Assembly: GCA_963626085.1 (NCBI GenBank)
Contig: CAVFVJ010000023.1
Coordinates: forward strand, 1 to 42,066
Origin: Colivivens sp963626085
GTDB lineage: Bacteria > Bacteroidota > Bacteroidia > Bacteroidales > Bacteroidaceae
DNA: 42,066 nucleotides
Direction of reading: 5' to 3'
Notes under the pieces: generated by a model
The model's database searches: none
Seen by the model: the letters and a program-made list of their open reading frames with translations, nothing else
Told to the model about the DNA's origin: nothing
Program-made: the position numbers and the translations under genes
In this document: positions 8,506 through 17,305 of the stretch, one piece after another
How the letters are laid out: each line of letters starts with the position of its first letter
Numbering within the stretch: the stretch's first letter is position 1

Positions 8506-9342
8506 CTATTTCTGCGCCACACTTACCAGTGCGCTTATTGCCACAGCAGCATCCTGTCTGCATCTGGAGAAACTGGGCCAGTCGTTAAGGTCTATAAGAA
8601 AGATGTTGCCGTCCTTGTCCACTATGCAGTCACCTCCATATACGCTGAGTCCAACGACTCCTGCAGCAGACTCGCACACGGAACGCATGTACTCACGGTT
8701 GAAGTCGTAACCTTGTTTCGTCCCATTTCGACTCTCCAGTCCGAACTTACTGTGTCCGTCTGTGGCGTAATACCAGTAGAAGAACGGCTGTCCGCCACCA
8801 ATCACGCCATAGAACTTAACCAAGTCTCCATCGAGATGCTGGGAACAAACCACGGTCTTATAACCATGTTGTCTCATCCATCTGCAGTGTTCCGTCGCCT
8901 CCTCTACGGAGTCGACATACGCCACATCCTTAGGACTTTGAGAGAAGCCGTCGCCACGTTTCATCCAGAGTGGAAAGTCTGGATAGTGCACATCATTATC
9001 CAATTCTACTATTGAGGTCGGAGGTATTGGTATGTTACCCTCAGCCAGTAGACGCATCTGCTCCGCCCTATTGCCACAGAGTTCTATGGATGCAGGACTG
9101 TTGAACACCCTAACGCCCTTCTTCTCCATATCCTTAAGGATTCCCACTGTTGACGCATGCCGTCCCATGGAAAAGACCGCCTGCACATCCGTCTGCGGTT
9201 CTGTCAGTTCAGTCTCTCTCATGAAACACACTGCATGCCCCATGTTCCTCACACTGTCAGCCACAGCCTCCAGTATAGTTGCGTCCTTGTCCTCCATATT
9301 CGGAGAGAACTCTGGTGCACGAAATATGAATAGTATGTTCAT
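8506..9342 (-). CDS. ATP-grasp-fold protein of unknown substrate
   Basis: This is a 278-residue protein. The N-terminal third is a pre-ATP-grasp-like alpha/beta part (MNILFIFRAPEFSPN). The middle has PLWMKRGDGFSQSPKDV (ATP-binding lysine region). The C-terminal part holds GGDCIVDKDGNIFLIDLNDWPSFS, the Asp/Asn metal-binding end of the ATP-grasp fold (about residues 238-262). ATP-grasp enzymes ligate a carboxylate to an amine or thiol, and some are kinases; the substrate cannot be read here. The start overlaps the NTP-transferase stop by four bases (ATGA). Its place between a nucleotidyltransferase and a phosphatidyltransferase suggests it changes a lipid head group or its precursor (inference). 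Confidence 0.75.
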   Translation of the reverse strand: MNILFIFRAPEFSPNMEDKDATILEAVADSVRNMGHAVCFMRETELTEPQTDVQAVFSMGRHASTVGILKDMEKKGVRVFNSPASIELCGNRAEQMRLLAEGNIPIPPTSIVELDNDVHYPDFPLWMKRGDGFSQSPKDVAYVDSVEEATEHCRWMRQHGYKTVVCSQHLDGDLVKFYGVIGGGQPFFYWYYATDGHSKFGLESRNGTKQGYDFNREYMRSVCESAAGVVGLSVYGGDCIVDKDGNIFLIDLNDWPSFSRCRQDAAVAISALVSVAQK

Positions 9343-10034
9343 CTCAGGAATTCCTCCGCCTTTTGTATGTCAGCTGCATGGTCCACATCCAGTATCTTGG
9401 AAAAGACACAAGCCTTCAGGCGGAAACCGTCTGCCACGAGTTGTCGCTGGAAATTGCGCATGCGCGACTGTCCCTCTTCAATGCAACGTCTAAGAGTGGC
9501 GAATGCCTTGGAGTCGAGGCAATAGATGCCTCCAGATATGTAATGGGTGTCTGTCTGACGTGTATCGTAGAAACCTGTGATGTTCAAGTCACTGTCTGTA
9601 GCCACATACAATGGCTTTTCGTCATCAATGAAGTCAGTCACTGCCATCAGTCCGTCGTCGCCCGACTGCTGGAACGCATCTATGCACTCCCGGAACTCTT
9701 CCTCACGGAATATCGTGTCGACTGTAGTGAGACAGAACTTGCCTTCTCCCAGATAGGGGTATAGTTCGTAGAAGCTGTGCATCGAACTGGGCGTGGTCTT
9801 GACCACCAGCCGCAAGGGATTGCCTTCAGTCTGCAACTCCCGTATATGCTGTTGTGTGAGCGATGTCAGATTATTGGTGATGACCACAATCTCGTCAGCA
9901 CCATTGTCGATGAAGATACGCACGAGACGGTCAATCATAGCCTCCCCATTCAGTCGTACGAGAGGCTTCGGGAGTTCCACTCCCTCTTGAGCCAGTCTTG
10001 ACCCTTCTCCTGCTGCCAGTATCGCAAATTTCAT
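9339..10034 (-). CDS. NTP-transferase (sugar- or polyol-phosphate nucleotidyltransferase-like)
   Basis: The protein has 231 residues with a Rossmann-like nucleotidyltransferase fold. The pyrophosphorylase loop is MKFAILAAGEGSRLAQEG with PKPLVRLNG at residues 23-31, and a metal-binding TTVDTIF segment lies near residue 105. Members of this fold move NMP onto a sugar, choline, glycerol or inositol phosphate. In some archaea an inositol-1-phosphate cytidylyltransferase works with a CDP-alcohol transferase as a fused protein; here the same pair of folds sits in one operon as separate genes. That makes a CDP-inositol-type step worth considering, but the substrate is not proven. It lies 24 bases after the flippase gene and overlaps the ATP-grasp gene. 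Confidence 0.8.
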   Translation of the reverse strand: MKFAILAAGEGSRLAQEGVELPKPLVRLNGEAMIDRLVRIFIDNGADEIVVITNNLTSLTQQHIRELQTEGNPLRLVVKTTPSSMHSFYELYPYLGEGKFCLTTVDTIFREEEFRECIDAFQQSGDDGLMAVTDFIDDEKPLYVATDSDLNITGFYDTRQTDTHYISGGIYCLDSKAFATLRRCIEEGQSRMRNFQRQLVADGFRLKACVFSKILDVDHAADIQKAEEFLR

Positions 10035-10058
10035 ATCTTGTTTTTCTTGTTTACCCTA

Positions 10059-11135
10059 CTATGGTTCACTTTTATCCTCACTGTCGCAGACGTCTTTCGC
10101 ACAGACACCTGTCCCCACCTTCATCAGCAACATACCCACCGCAGTCCAAAACAGTTCACGAATCCGGACGATGATGGATATGAACACAGCCACGGTCATG
10201 GCTTGCTTCAAGGTCAGTAGCACGCCACTGCCACCGGTCATCTTCAACTGGACAGTAGACATTGCAAATCCACCCTCTCTGCCACCAATCTGCAATGGCA
10301 TGAAGAAGAGAAGGTTGGCAAATAGGGATGTAAATGCCAGGATTATCAGCGCATACATGAAGAGTTGTGGCATCGAACCTTGCACATCCACCAGCCTCAA
10401 CATAAAGAAGACCTCCAACGACTGCAGTATCCTTCCCACATACTCCAACAGGAATGAAGCGAAGAAGTTCACTTTCTTTTGTGACTGTAGTTGTGCTATC
10501 TGTCTGTCGATGGTACACAGTTCCTCTGAGTGTTGCTCTATGAAGTTGTGTCCCCACTTGCGGCAACCAGGAATCTTGGCCACAAGCCTCAGGATCTTCA
10601 CCACCATCCCGTTGCGGTAACCGCGCACGAAGAGATAGATGCCTGACAAGGAGAAAAGTGCCACCAACGGCAATATCATTGCCATTCGCGTGTCTACAGG
10701 GATGAAGATGACATACAGCACTACTGCCGTGAGCCAGTACCAGAAATGCGAGAAGATGTGCATCATGGCGAACAAGAGCACTGACGATGTGGCACGCTCA
10801 CGCCCGATGTAAGGCGTCAGTTCCATTATCTTATATGGTTCACCACCCATCAATCCTGCCGGTGTCGCATAGTTGAGGGCAAAGCCTGTCACCGTGACCT
10901 TATAAAGTTTCCAAAACGGCACATTACACTTGCCGCTACCATTGATAATGATGCGCCATGTGAAGGTGTTCATTAGGTAAAGCAACATCCACAGCAGCAG
11001 GATGGCTATAAGCCAATAACCAGCGTGCCGGAGATGATTCCACATCTCGACAAAGCTGACTTTGAATGTCAGTATCATCACCACGATGGCTGCGATGCCA
11101 AAGAGGAAGAAGATGTTTCTTGTCTTGGACTTCAA
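10059..11135 (-). CDS. Flippase-like membrane protein (LPG synthase TM / UPF0104 family)
   Basis: This 358-residue integral membrane protein has about eight hydrophobic helices. It resembles the transmembrane domain of lysylphosphatidylglycerol synthase, including the conserved stretch GFALNYATPAGLMGGEPYK near residues 88-106 and a glycine-rich MPLQIGGREGG near residue 280. The soluble aminoacyl-transfer domain is absent. Family members are thought to move lipids or lipid-linked molecules across the membrane. The start is TTG at 11135: an in-frame stop lies just upstream, and GAGG sits six bases before the TTG. In this operon it may flip the inositol-derived lipid or a precursor (inference). 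Confidence 0.8.
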   Translation of the reverse strand: MKSKTRNIFFLFGIAAIVVMILTFKVSFVEMWNHLRHAGYWLIAILLLWMLLYLMNTFTWRIIINGSGKCNVPFWKLYKVTVTGFALNYATPAGLMGGEPYKIMELTPYIGRERATSSVLLFAMMHIFSHFWYWLTAVVLYVIFIPVDTRMAMILPLVALFSLSGIYLFVRGYRNGMVVKILRLVAKIPGCRKWGHNFIEQHSEELCTIDRQIAQLQSQKKVNFFASFLLEYVGRILQSLEVFFMLRLVDVQGSMPQLFMYALIILAFTSLFANLLFFMPLQIGGREGGFAMSTVQLKMTGGSGVLLTLKQAMTVAVFISIIVRIRELFWTAVGMLLMKVGTGVCAKDVCDSEDKSEP

Positions 11136-11207
11136 TGTGTGCCTCTATGTTTCCTGTTCTAATTATAACTAACAGTAGCTGTTGTATATATTAATAAGGA
11201 GTACTGT

Positions 11208-12308
11208 TTACAGCGTGTCCTCATCAGTCACCTGGTCAAGTTTCAGTCTGTCGCTATCGTCACGCTTGTCATAATACTGTTTGCGCAGTGGATGTGAATG
11301 TGCAGAGTCATAAGTAGCCCTGTTGCGCACGATGTCGAGTGCAGTATAGACTGCGTGACGGAACGATTCCTCGTCCGCCTGTCCCTTGCCAGCTATGTCG
11401 TAGGCAGTTCCGTGATCGGGAGAGGTACGCACAATAGGCAGTCCAGCAGTGTAGTTCACCCCATCGTTCATTGCCAGCAACTTAAACGGAGCCAGTCCCT
11501 GGTCATGATACATTGCCAACACGGCATTGAACTGGACATAGTTGCCCGAGCCGAAGAAGCCGTCAGCGGCATAAGGTCCGAAACAACGGATACCCTTGTT
11601 AAACATCTCGTTGATTGCCGGAGTTATAATCTCCTGTTCCTCGCTACCGATAAGTCCACCATCACCACAATGAGGATTGAGCGACAGGACTGCTATGCGT
11701 GGGTTGTCGATGAGGAAGTCACGTTTGAGTGAATGGTTGAGTATTGTCAGTTTCTCCTCAATCAGTTCCTTGGTGATTGCCGGTGCTACCTTACTTATCG
11801 GCAGATGAGTAGTAACCAATGCCACTTTCATGGCTCCATTCATCAGTATCATAAGAGCTTTGTTGCCATCGCCAGCCTTCTCTTCGACATACTCCGTGTG
11901 TCCTGGGAAATGGAACTTGTCGCTCTGTATGGTATTTTTATTGATTGGAGCAGTGACCAGCACGTCGATGAGTCCCTCACGGTAGTCTGCAAGGGCACGT
12001 TCCAGTGCCACCAGCGCAGCGTTCCCCGCCTCAGCTGTAGGTTTCCCGAACTCTATCTTTATCTCCTCCTCACCGAAGCAGTTGATAATGTTGAGAATAT
12101 TGTCTTCAGCCTTCCCTGCATCATCCTTGACTACGAAGTTTGTGGTAAGGTCTATTGTCTTCTTGTGGAATGTGGTCATCTTCGGTGACCCATACACTAT
12201 TGGAGTGCAGAGTTCCAGCATGTCGGGGCTCTCAAAAGTCTTGAGGATTACCTCATAGCCAACTCCGTTGATGTCTCCGTGTGTTATTCCTACTTTTATC
12301 TTTCGCAT
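11208..12308 (-). CDS. pdxA: 4-Hydroxythreonine-4-phosphate dehydrogenase
   Basis: The 366-residue protein oxidises 4-phosphohydroxy-L-threonine in the DXP-dependent route to pyridoxal phosphate, in the cytosol. Family segments are all present: GITHGDINGVGYEV at the N-terminus, VTAPINK near residue 120, the metal-binding His of FPGHTEY, AMYHDQGL near residue 275, and RTSPDHGTAYDIAG near residue 300. The length is a little over the usual 330, with a charged C-terminal tail. It lies nine bases after the DUF4837 gene. Sharing an operon with glyA, which makes a PLP-dependent enzyme, gives a metabolic link. Confidence 0.93.
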   Translation of the reverse strand: MRKIKVGITHGDINGVGYEVILKTFESPDMLELCTPIVYGSPKMTTFHKKTIDLTTNFVVKDDAGKAEDNILNIINCFGEEEIKIEFGKPTAEAGNAALVALERALADYREGLIDVLVTAPINKNTIQSDKFHFPGHTEYVEEKAGDGNKALMILMNGAMKVALVTTHLPISKVAPAITKELIEEKLTILNHSLKRDFLIDNPRIAVLSLNPHCGDGGLIGSEEQEIITPAINEMFNKGIRCFGPYAADGFFGSGNYVQFNAVLAMYHDQGLAPFKLLAMNDGVNYTAGLPIVRTSPDHGTAYDIAGKGQADEESFRHAVYTALDIVRNRATYDSAHSHPLRKQYYDKRDDSDRLKLDQVTDEDTL

Positions 12309-12317
12309 ATATCGAGT

Positions 12318-13418
12318 CTATTTGTCTTGGTTTTCTTTTTTACTGTCAGCAACTGGACTCACTGCCGTTGCCTGTGGCAGACGCAGTGTATATAGTGCTG
12401 CCTCAAGCCGTCGAATCATCGTACGTTTCATTTTCTCTGGGGCATAGACAAAGCCTTCGACCACAATCACCCGATTGTTGACGGTGTCAACAGTGGAGTG
12501 CGACACGAACGGTCCGCCCATCATGTCGTTCTTCATGTGCCACAATCCCCTTGCCTCGAGCACATAACGACCTCTCACACTCATAGGCTTCACTTGCACG
12601 TAGTCGGAATTGGTTGCCATGTACTGTCCCGGTTCCGCTCCTGGTATGTTCCGTCTCATGAAGGTGTCGCGCAAGGCAATAAAGGCATGGCGTGTGAACA
12701 CCTTCTCCGACACATAAGGATAACTGTAGACACATATATTCTGTATCGTCGTAAGTCCATCGTTGGACGCCCAGAGGAAGTCGTCCCCCACCTTCATCTT
12801 CAGCAGGTCGTTGGGAATGAAGAGTTCGCAGCCGAACATTTTTTTACACTGTCGGTAGAACTTGATGTTGTACTCCTCCTCCAGTTTCGCTGCATTACGA
12901 TTGATTTCCTCCGCTGAGAGGTTCTGTATGAGTTGCTTGGTCTGTTCCGTGATGAAGGTGGAGATGCTGTTGCCATTTGGTCCCTTCACTGTAACTATAA
13001 GTTGTGGGTCGGAGAACACGTTACGCTCATACTTAAGCTTTGGCATGGTAGTATACTTGTCCACCTCTATCATTATGATGTTACGGAAGATATTGGTTAT
13101 GCGGTTGTAGCGACTGGGAGTGATGTGGCTCACATGGAACATCGGTTCTGGTTGCGGCAACATAGGCACTTCCTTATCCAGCACGGCACGTATGGCCTTA
13201 CCCGCATAGCCTTGCCACAAAGAGTCTTCGCACACTACCATCACCTCATAGGGGTTCCCACTCGACACGGGAGTGAGCAATGACCTGTGGTGTTTCTTTC
13301 GTGGCACGTCGGGATTGGCAGTGCACGAGCACACCATACATACAGCTGCAAGACTGATGACGATGCAGATGAAGTGGATGAACGACGGTTTCCGGTGATA
13401 GTGCGTGATGGTTCTCAT
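12318..13418 (-). CDS. DUF4837 lipoprotein
   Basis: This is a 366-residue protein with a lipoprotein signal: a basic start, a hydrophobic stretch and CMVCSC with the lipobox Cys near residue 32. The mature part (GNPYEVMVVCEDSLWQG, MFHVSHITPSRYNRITNIFRN and ARGLWHMKNDMMGGPFVSH) matches the pattern of the DUF4837 family of Bacteroidetes, whose function is unknown. The gaps on each side are 12 and nine bases, so it is inside the glyA-rlmN-pdxA unit. No catalytic motif is evident. Confidence 0.85.
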   Translation of the reverse strand: MRTITHYHRKPSFIHFICIVISLAAVCMVCSCTANPDVPRKKHHRSLLTPVSSGNPYEVMVVCEDSLWQGYAGKAIRAVLDKEVPMLPQPEPMFHVSHITPSRYNRITNIFRNIIMIEVDKYTTMPKLKYERNVFSDPQLIVTVKGPNGNSISTFITEQTKQLIQNLSAEEINRNAAKLEEEYNIKFYRQCKKMFGCELFIPNDLLKMKVGDDFLWASNDGLTTIQNICVYSYPYVSEKVFTRHAFIALRDTFMRRNIPGAEPGQYMATNSDYVQVKPMSVRGRYVLEARGLWHMKNDMMGGPFVSHSTVDTVNNRVIVVEGFVYAPEKMKRTMIRRLEAALYTLRLPQATAVSPVADSKKENQDK

Positions 13419-13430
13419 TGTGTGGATGAG

Positions 13431-14462
13431 CTATTGGTTTTGTTGCTTTGTCGTAAGCAGTCCGCACGCAGCGTCAATGTCCTGTCCGCGTGAGGTGCGT
13501 ATGGTGGTATATACTCCGTGGCGTGTCAGGTAGTCACGGAAAGCGGTCATCTTGGGCTGCGGTGACTCGCTGAGTTCCAGATCTGGAATACGGTGGTAAC
13601 GGATGAGGTTCACACGACAGTCAAGTCCAGCGAGCAGTCGCACAATCTCCTTTGCGAACAATGTGGAGTCGTTCACTCCATCGAACATGGTGTATTCGAA
13701 CGACAGGCGTCGTTGGTGACTCCAGTCGTACCGTCGCAACAGTGCCACAACCTCCTCTATTGGGAACTGACGTTCAGCTGGCATGAAACGCAACCGTTGT
13801 TCATGTATCGGGAAATGCATGCTGACTGCCAAATGGCACTCGCTCTCATTCAGGAACCGTTCCAAGTTTTTCTTCAGTCCGACAGTGGACACGGTGATTC
13901 GTCTCGGACTCCATGCCCATCCAAAGTCGGCCGTGATGATGCTTATAGCCTTCATCATACTGTCGTAGTTGTCGAGCGGTTCACCCTGTCCCATGAACAC
14001 GATGTTAGTCAGTGTCTCGGGCTTGTCGATGGAATAAATCTGGTTAAGGATATCTGTAACAGTCAGACTACCCTCGTATCCTTGTCTGCCCGTCTGACAG
14101 AACATGCAACCCATCTTGCAGCCCACCTGGGTGGACACACATAGCGTCGCCCTATCGAGTTCCGGTATGTAGACCGTCTCCACAAACTTGCCGCTCTCCG
14201 TAGGGAAAAGGTATTTCACTGTTCCGTCACTGGATGTCTGTTTTTCTGAGGGAGCTACAGTACCTATGGAGCAGTTCTCCTCCAGCAGTTCACGGTGGTG
14301 TTTGGATATGTTGGTCATACCGTCAAAACTACGCACGTTCTTTTGGTAGACCCACTGTGCGATTTGCTTGGCGGTAAACTTAGGCATGCCGAGTTCCAGC
14401 ACCATATCCTGAAGCTCGGCAATGTCCTTTCCTAATATATTCTGTTTATTGCCTATCACCAT
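13431..14462 (-). CDS. rlmN: 23S rRNA (A2503-C2)/tRNA (A37-C2) methyltransferase RlmN
   Basis: This is a 343-residue radical SAM enzyme that methylates C2 of adenosine 2503 in 23S rRNA and of A37 in some tRNAs. The iron-sulfur motif CKMGCMFC is at residues 115-122. The two extra catalytic cysteines of the family are present: Cys108 in ATLCVSTQ and Cys333 in DAACGLL near the C-terminus. GQGEPLDN (SAM-binding) and AVSMHFP are also in place. The length is normal. The start overlaps the glyA stop by seven bases, so translation is likely coupled. Confidence 0.95.
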   Translation of the reverse strand: MVIGNKQNILGKDIAELQDMVLELGMPKFTAKQIAQWVYQKNVRSFDGMTNISKHHRELLEENCSIGTVAPSEKQTSSDGTVKYLFPTESGKFVETVYIPELDRATLCVSTQVGCKMGCMFCQTGRQGYEGSLTVTDILNQIYSIDKPETLTNIVFMGQGEPLDNYDSMMKAISIITADFGWAWSPRRITVSTVGLKKNLERFLNESECHLAVSMHFPIHEQRLRFMPAERQFPIEEVVALLRRYDWSHQRRLSFEYTMFDGVNDSTLFAKEIVRLLAGLDCRVNLIRYHRIPDLELSESPQPKMTAFRDYLTRHGVYTTIRTSRGQDIDAACGLLTTKQQNQ

Positions 14463-15736
14463 GCAAAAATAGGATAGTTCTTCATTATGTCGTTGACATG
14501 ACTGCGCACCTTAGCGATTACAGCATCGTCCTCTGGTGCATTGAGTACTGTCTCAATCATGTCGGCAATCTCCAGCATGAGGTCTTCCTTGGCTCCACGT
14601 GTAGTGATGGCAGGTGTTCCCAAACGGATACCAGAAGTCTGGAATGCGCTACGTGTGTCGAACGGCACCATGTTCTTGTTGGCTGTAATGTCGGCTGCCA
14701 CAAGTGCCTTCTCAGCCACCTTACCTGTAAGTTCAGGGTACTTGGTGCGGAGGTCAACAAGCATACTGTGGTTGTCTGTACCGCCAGAGCAGATGTAGAA
14801 GCCCTTGTCCATAAGAGCTTTTGCCAGTGCGGCTGCATTCTTCTTCACCTGTTGCTGGTAAACCTTGAATTCTGGTTGCAATGCCTCTCCGAATGCTACT
14901 GCCTTGGCTGCTATCACGTGTTCAAGCGGACCGCCTTGCTGTCCCGGGAACACTGCAGAGTTGAGCAACTGCGACATCATCTTCACCTGTCCCTTAGGAG
15001 TGGTAAGTCCCCACGGGTTCTCGAAGTCCTTACCCATAAGGATGATTCCTCCACGTGGACCGCGCAGGGTCTTGTGGGTGGTAGAGGTCACGATATGCGC
15101 ATATTTGAGTGGGTTGTCAAGGAGTCCAGCAGCTATGAGTCCGGCAGGATGTGCCATGTCTATCATCAGGAGTGCGCCCACCTCGTCCGCAATCTTGCGC
15201 ATACGAGCATAGTCCCACTCGCGGCTATAGGCAGAACCGCCACCGATGATGAGTTTTGGCTTGTGCTGGAAAGCCAGTTTCTCCATCTCGTCGTAATCCA
15301 CACAGCATGTATCTGGATTGAGATTATATCCTATTGGATTGTAGAGGATACCGCTGGTGTTCACGTGACTTCCGTGTGAGAGATGTCCGCCCTGTTCAAG
15401 GTTGAGTCCCATAAAGGTGTCGCCCGGCTTGAGTACAGTCAGCAACACAGCCGCATTTGCCTGTGCGCCTGAGTGTGGCTGTACATTGGCGTATTCCGCA
15501 CCAAAGAGCTTGCAAACACGGTCGATGGCAGTCTGTTCCACGATGTCCACTACCTCGCATCCGCCATAGTAGCGTTTGCCCGGATAGCCCTCAGCATACT
15601 TGTTTGTCAGGCATGAACCCATGGCCTGCATCACCTGGTCACTCACGAAGTTTTCAGACGCTATCAGCTCGATGCCCTTCAACTGGCGCTGATGCTCCCG
15701 TTCAATCAAGGAGAAGATTTCGTTGTCTCTTTCCAT
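14456..15736 (-). CDS. glyA: Serine hydroxymethyltransferase
   Basis: The 426-residue PLP enzyme interconverts serine and glycine with tetrahydrofolate and feeds one-carbon metabolism. The PLP lysine is Lys222 in TSTTHKTLRGPRGG. ASENF, YAEGYPGKRYYGG, HGSHVN and MIDMAHPAGL are all in their expected order. It is the first gene of a long minus-strand unit. A strong promoter lies just upstream (15781-15811), giving a leader of about 40 bases. Confidence 0.97.
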   Translation of the reverse strand: MERDNEIFSLIEREHQRQLKGIELIASENFVSDQVMQAMGSCLTNKYAEGYPGKRYYGGCEVVDIVEQTAIDRVCKLFGAEYANVQPHSGAQANAAVLLTVLKPGDTFMGLNLEQGGHLSHGSHVNTSGILYNPIGYNLNPDTCCVDYDEMEKLAFQHKPKLIIGGGSAYSREWDYARMRKIADEVGALLMIDMAHPAGLIAAGLLDNPLKYAHIVTSTTHKTLRGPRGGIILMGKDFENPWGLTTPKGQVKMMSQLLNSAVFPGQQGGPLEHVIAAKAVAFGEALQPEFKVYQQQVKKNAAALAKALMDKGFYICSGGTDNHSMLVDLRTKYPELTGKVAEKALVAADITANKNMVPFDTRSAFQTSGIRLGTPAITTRGAKEDLMLEIADMIETVLNAPEDDAVIAKVRSHVNDIMKNYPIFAW

Positions 15737-15780
15737 TTGTTCTACTGAATTTCTTTTGTTATGTTATTCCTTTCAAACCA

Positions 15781-15811
15781 CAAATTTAGACAATTCTTTC
15801 CGTACTGCAAA
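15781..15811 (-). promoter_or_regulatory. Promoter of the glyA operon
   Basis: On the minus strand TTTG (15811-15808) is followed after 19 bases by TAAATTTG (15788-15781), which fits the Bacteroidetes consensus TTTG-N19-21-TAnnTTTG at both elements. The start point should be near 15775. Confidence 0.75.
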
Positions 15812-15893
15812 ATTTACTATGGCAAAATGCGCTCCACACACATCATTTCACCTTACGTAACAGCAGTCTGCGCTCCCGCGCCTATCTATTCCT

Positions 15894-16967
15894 TTATCGA
15901 GACCTTGTATCCTTTGTTGCCAAGTCCTTGATTTCTTCAACGGAAAGGCCAGAACCTTGAGCTACAATTTCCCCTGACAGTCCGAGAGCCAAAAGCCTTT
16001 TTGCCGTGGCTATCTTTTCTTGCTTTTCGCCTTCAGCTCTTCCTTCAGCTCTTCCTTCAGCTCTTCCTTCAGCTCTCCCTTCAGCTCTCCCTTCAGCTCT
16101 TCCTTCAGCTCTTCCTTCAGCTCTTCCTTCAGCTCTTCCTTCAGCCATTCCTTTTACTATTCCTTCATTATATCCTTCGTCATGGCCTTCTTGGTAACCT
16201 TCATCCCGACTGGTGTCGAAAAGGCTCTTCATGTGCCTTACTGCATCCATGTGCCGATAGTAAGCCTGCTTGTCTTCCGTGGACAGGGCATCAACCCGCA
16301 ACCGCTCACGAGCCTCAGGGAGACCTGCGGCAGTGGCATGGGAGCTGATAGCTCCTGTCTTCAGGAACTCTATCCACTCGTCAAGAGGGGTCGTTGCCAC
16401 CTTGTCGAAATCATTCACACGCAGCACATAATACTCGGGGAACAAGTCGCCAGCACTCTTCCTTTTCTTCAAGTCACGCTCCTTAATGCCAAAAAACTTC
16501 TCATTCTGTCGGGTAGACAGCTTCAATGTGTCATGCGGCTCGTGCGCCCCGACGAACTCCGTCTTGCCGTGGTACACATAGTCTTTGCCCTGACCCAACT
16601 CGAAATAAACGATGTTGATGGAATACACCTTGCGGACGGCCTCGTAGGGCTTCCCCAAACCAATATACTCTGATATAGCCTTGGACACTCCATAGAGCAT
16701 ACGGTGGAAATAAGTCTGCTCCCTACTGTTCTGCACTTCGATGATGCAAAGTTCCCCCTCCTCGCTCTCCGCCAAGATATCTACACGGTTGTACTTGTCA
16801 TCCTCGTCTTCTTGGTTGCTTTCGCTTTCCAGAAAGCGGTGAATCTTGAATTTCTTGTCAAGCAGGGATGCCAAGAAACCTTCCAGTACGACATAGTTTG
16901 CCTTGTTGCGAAGCAGACGTTTGATTGCCCAGTCGAACCGTATGTAGTTTTCTTCCATCGTTACCAT
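15894..16967 (-). CDS. Rpn-family PD-(D/E)XK nuclease-like protein with an (AEGR)n tail
   Basis: This is a 357-residue protein. Residues 1-220 resemble the Rpn / PD-(D/E)XK 'putative transposase' family: FDWAIKRLLRNK at the start, then D63 in NRVDILAES and E77-x-Q79 in CIIEVQNS, as in the family's active site. Family members are recombination-promoting DNases or are of unknown role. Residues 258-320 are low complexity: GYQEGHDEGYNEG, then ten AEG units in a 12-base DNA repeat. After it comes a short helical end, LALGLSGEIVAQGSGLSVEEI, like the end of the second Rpn protein at 40791. Start is ATG 16967; ATG 16958 is an alternative. It has its own strong promoter. Confidence 0.85.
   Translation of the reverse strand: MVTMEENYIRFDWAIKRLLRNKANYVVLEGFLASLLDKKFKIHRFLESESNQEDEDDKYNRVDILAESEEGELCIIEVQNSREQTYFHRMLYGVSKAISEYIGLGKPYEAVRKVYSINIVYFELGQGKDYVYHGKTEFVGAHEPHDTLKLSTRQNEKFFGIKERDLKKRKSAGDLFPEYYVLRVNDFDKVATTPLDEWIEFLKTGAISSHATAAGLPEARERLRVDALSTEDKQAYYRHMDAVRHMKSLFDTSRDEGYQEGHDEGYNEGIVKGMAEGRAEGRAEGRAEGRAEGRAEGRAEGRAEGRAEGRAEGEKQEKIATAKRLLALGLSGEIVAQGSGLSVEEIKDLATKDTRSR
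16029..16145 (-). repeat. 12-bp tandem repeat coding for (AEGR)n
   Basis: Nine AEGR units and a final AEG are encoded by near-identical 12-base units (plus-strand reading agctcttccttc, with agctctcccttc as the only variant). Because the unit is a multiple of three, copy-number change alters tail length without breaking the frame. Confidence 0.95.
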
Positions 16968-16992
16968 AGTCCATCATGTTTAATTCTTGGCG

Positions 16993-17023
16993 CAAATATA
17001 CGACTTTTACCTGACACAACAAA
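16993..17023 (-). promoter_or_regulatory. Promoter of the Rpn-family gene
   Basis: On the minus strand TTTG (17023-17020), 19 bases, then TATATTTG (17000-16993). Both elements and the spacing match the Bacteroidetes consensus. The leader to the ATG at 16967 is about 20 bases. Confidence 0.75.
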
Positions 17024-17305
17024 GTGTTCTGTCGAATATTTGTTAAATACAGCCAAACGCTTGGCGGTTTCGAGAATGCTGATGATGAATATCAATGCGA
17101 CTGATCTGCGATAACCACATATTTACATGACTTTGACAGGAGCTGGAAGGCCACAAATGTAAGTCACAGATTATCAGCCAGCGTATTAAACTGCTTTTAT
17201 CGAAATGGGTGGCGCAGAGGGTGGTGCAGAGTATGTTTTCCATAATTCAACCGTTCTTGACCCCAGTTTCATGCCAGTCTCTACTAACGTTTTGTCCGTT
17301 TCCGA

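Noticed and set aside
8483..8563. N-terminal extension of the CDP-alcohol transferase (MQTGCCCGNKRTGKCG)
   Set aside because: It would overlap the end of the ATP-grasp gene by 58 bases. The Met at 8482 leaves a normal gap and begins where the protein looks like the family.
16006..16673. Plus-strand Ser/Phe/Leu-rich repeat frames
   Set aside because: They are antisense readings of the (AEGR)n repeat in the Rpn-like gene.
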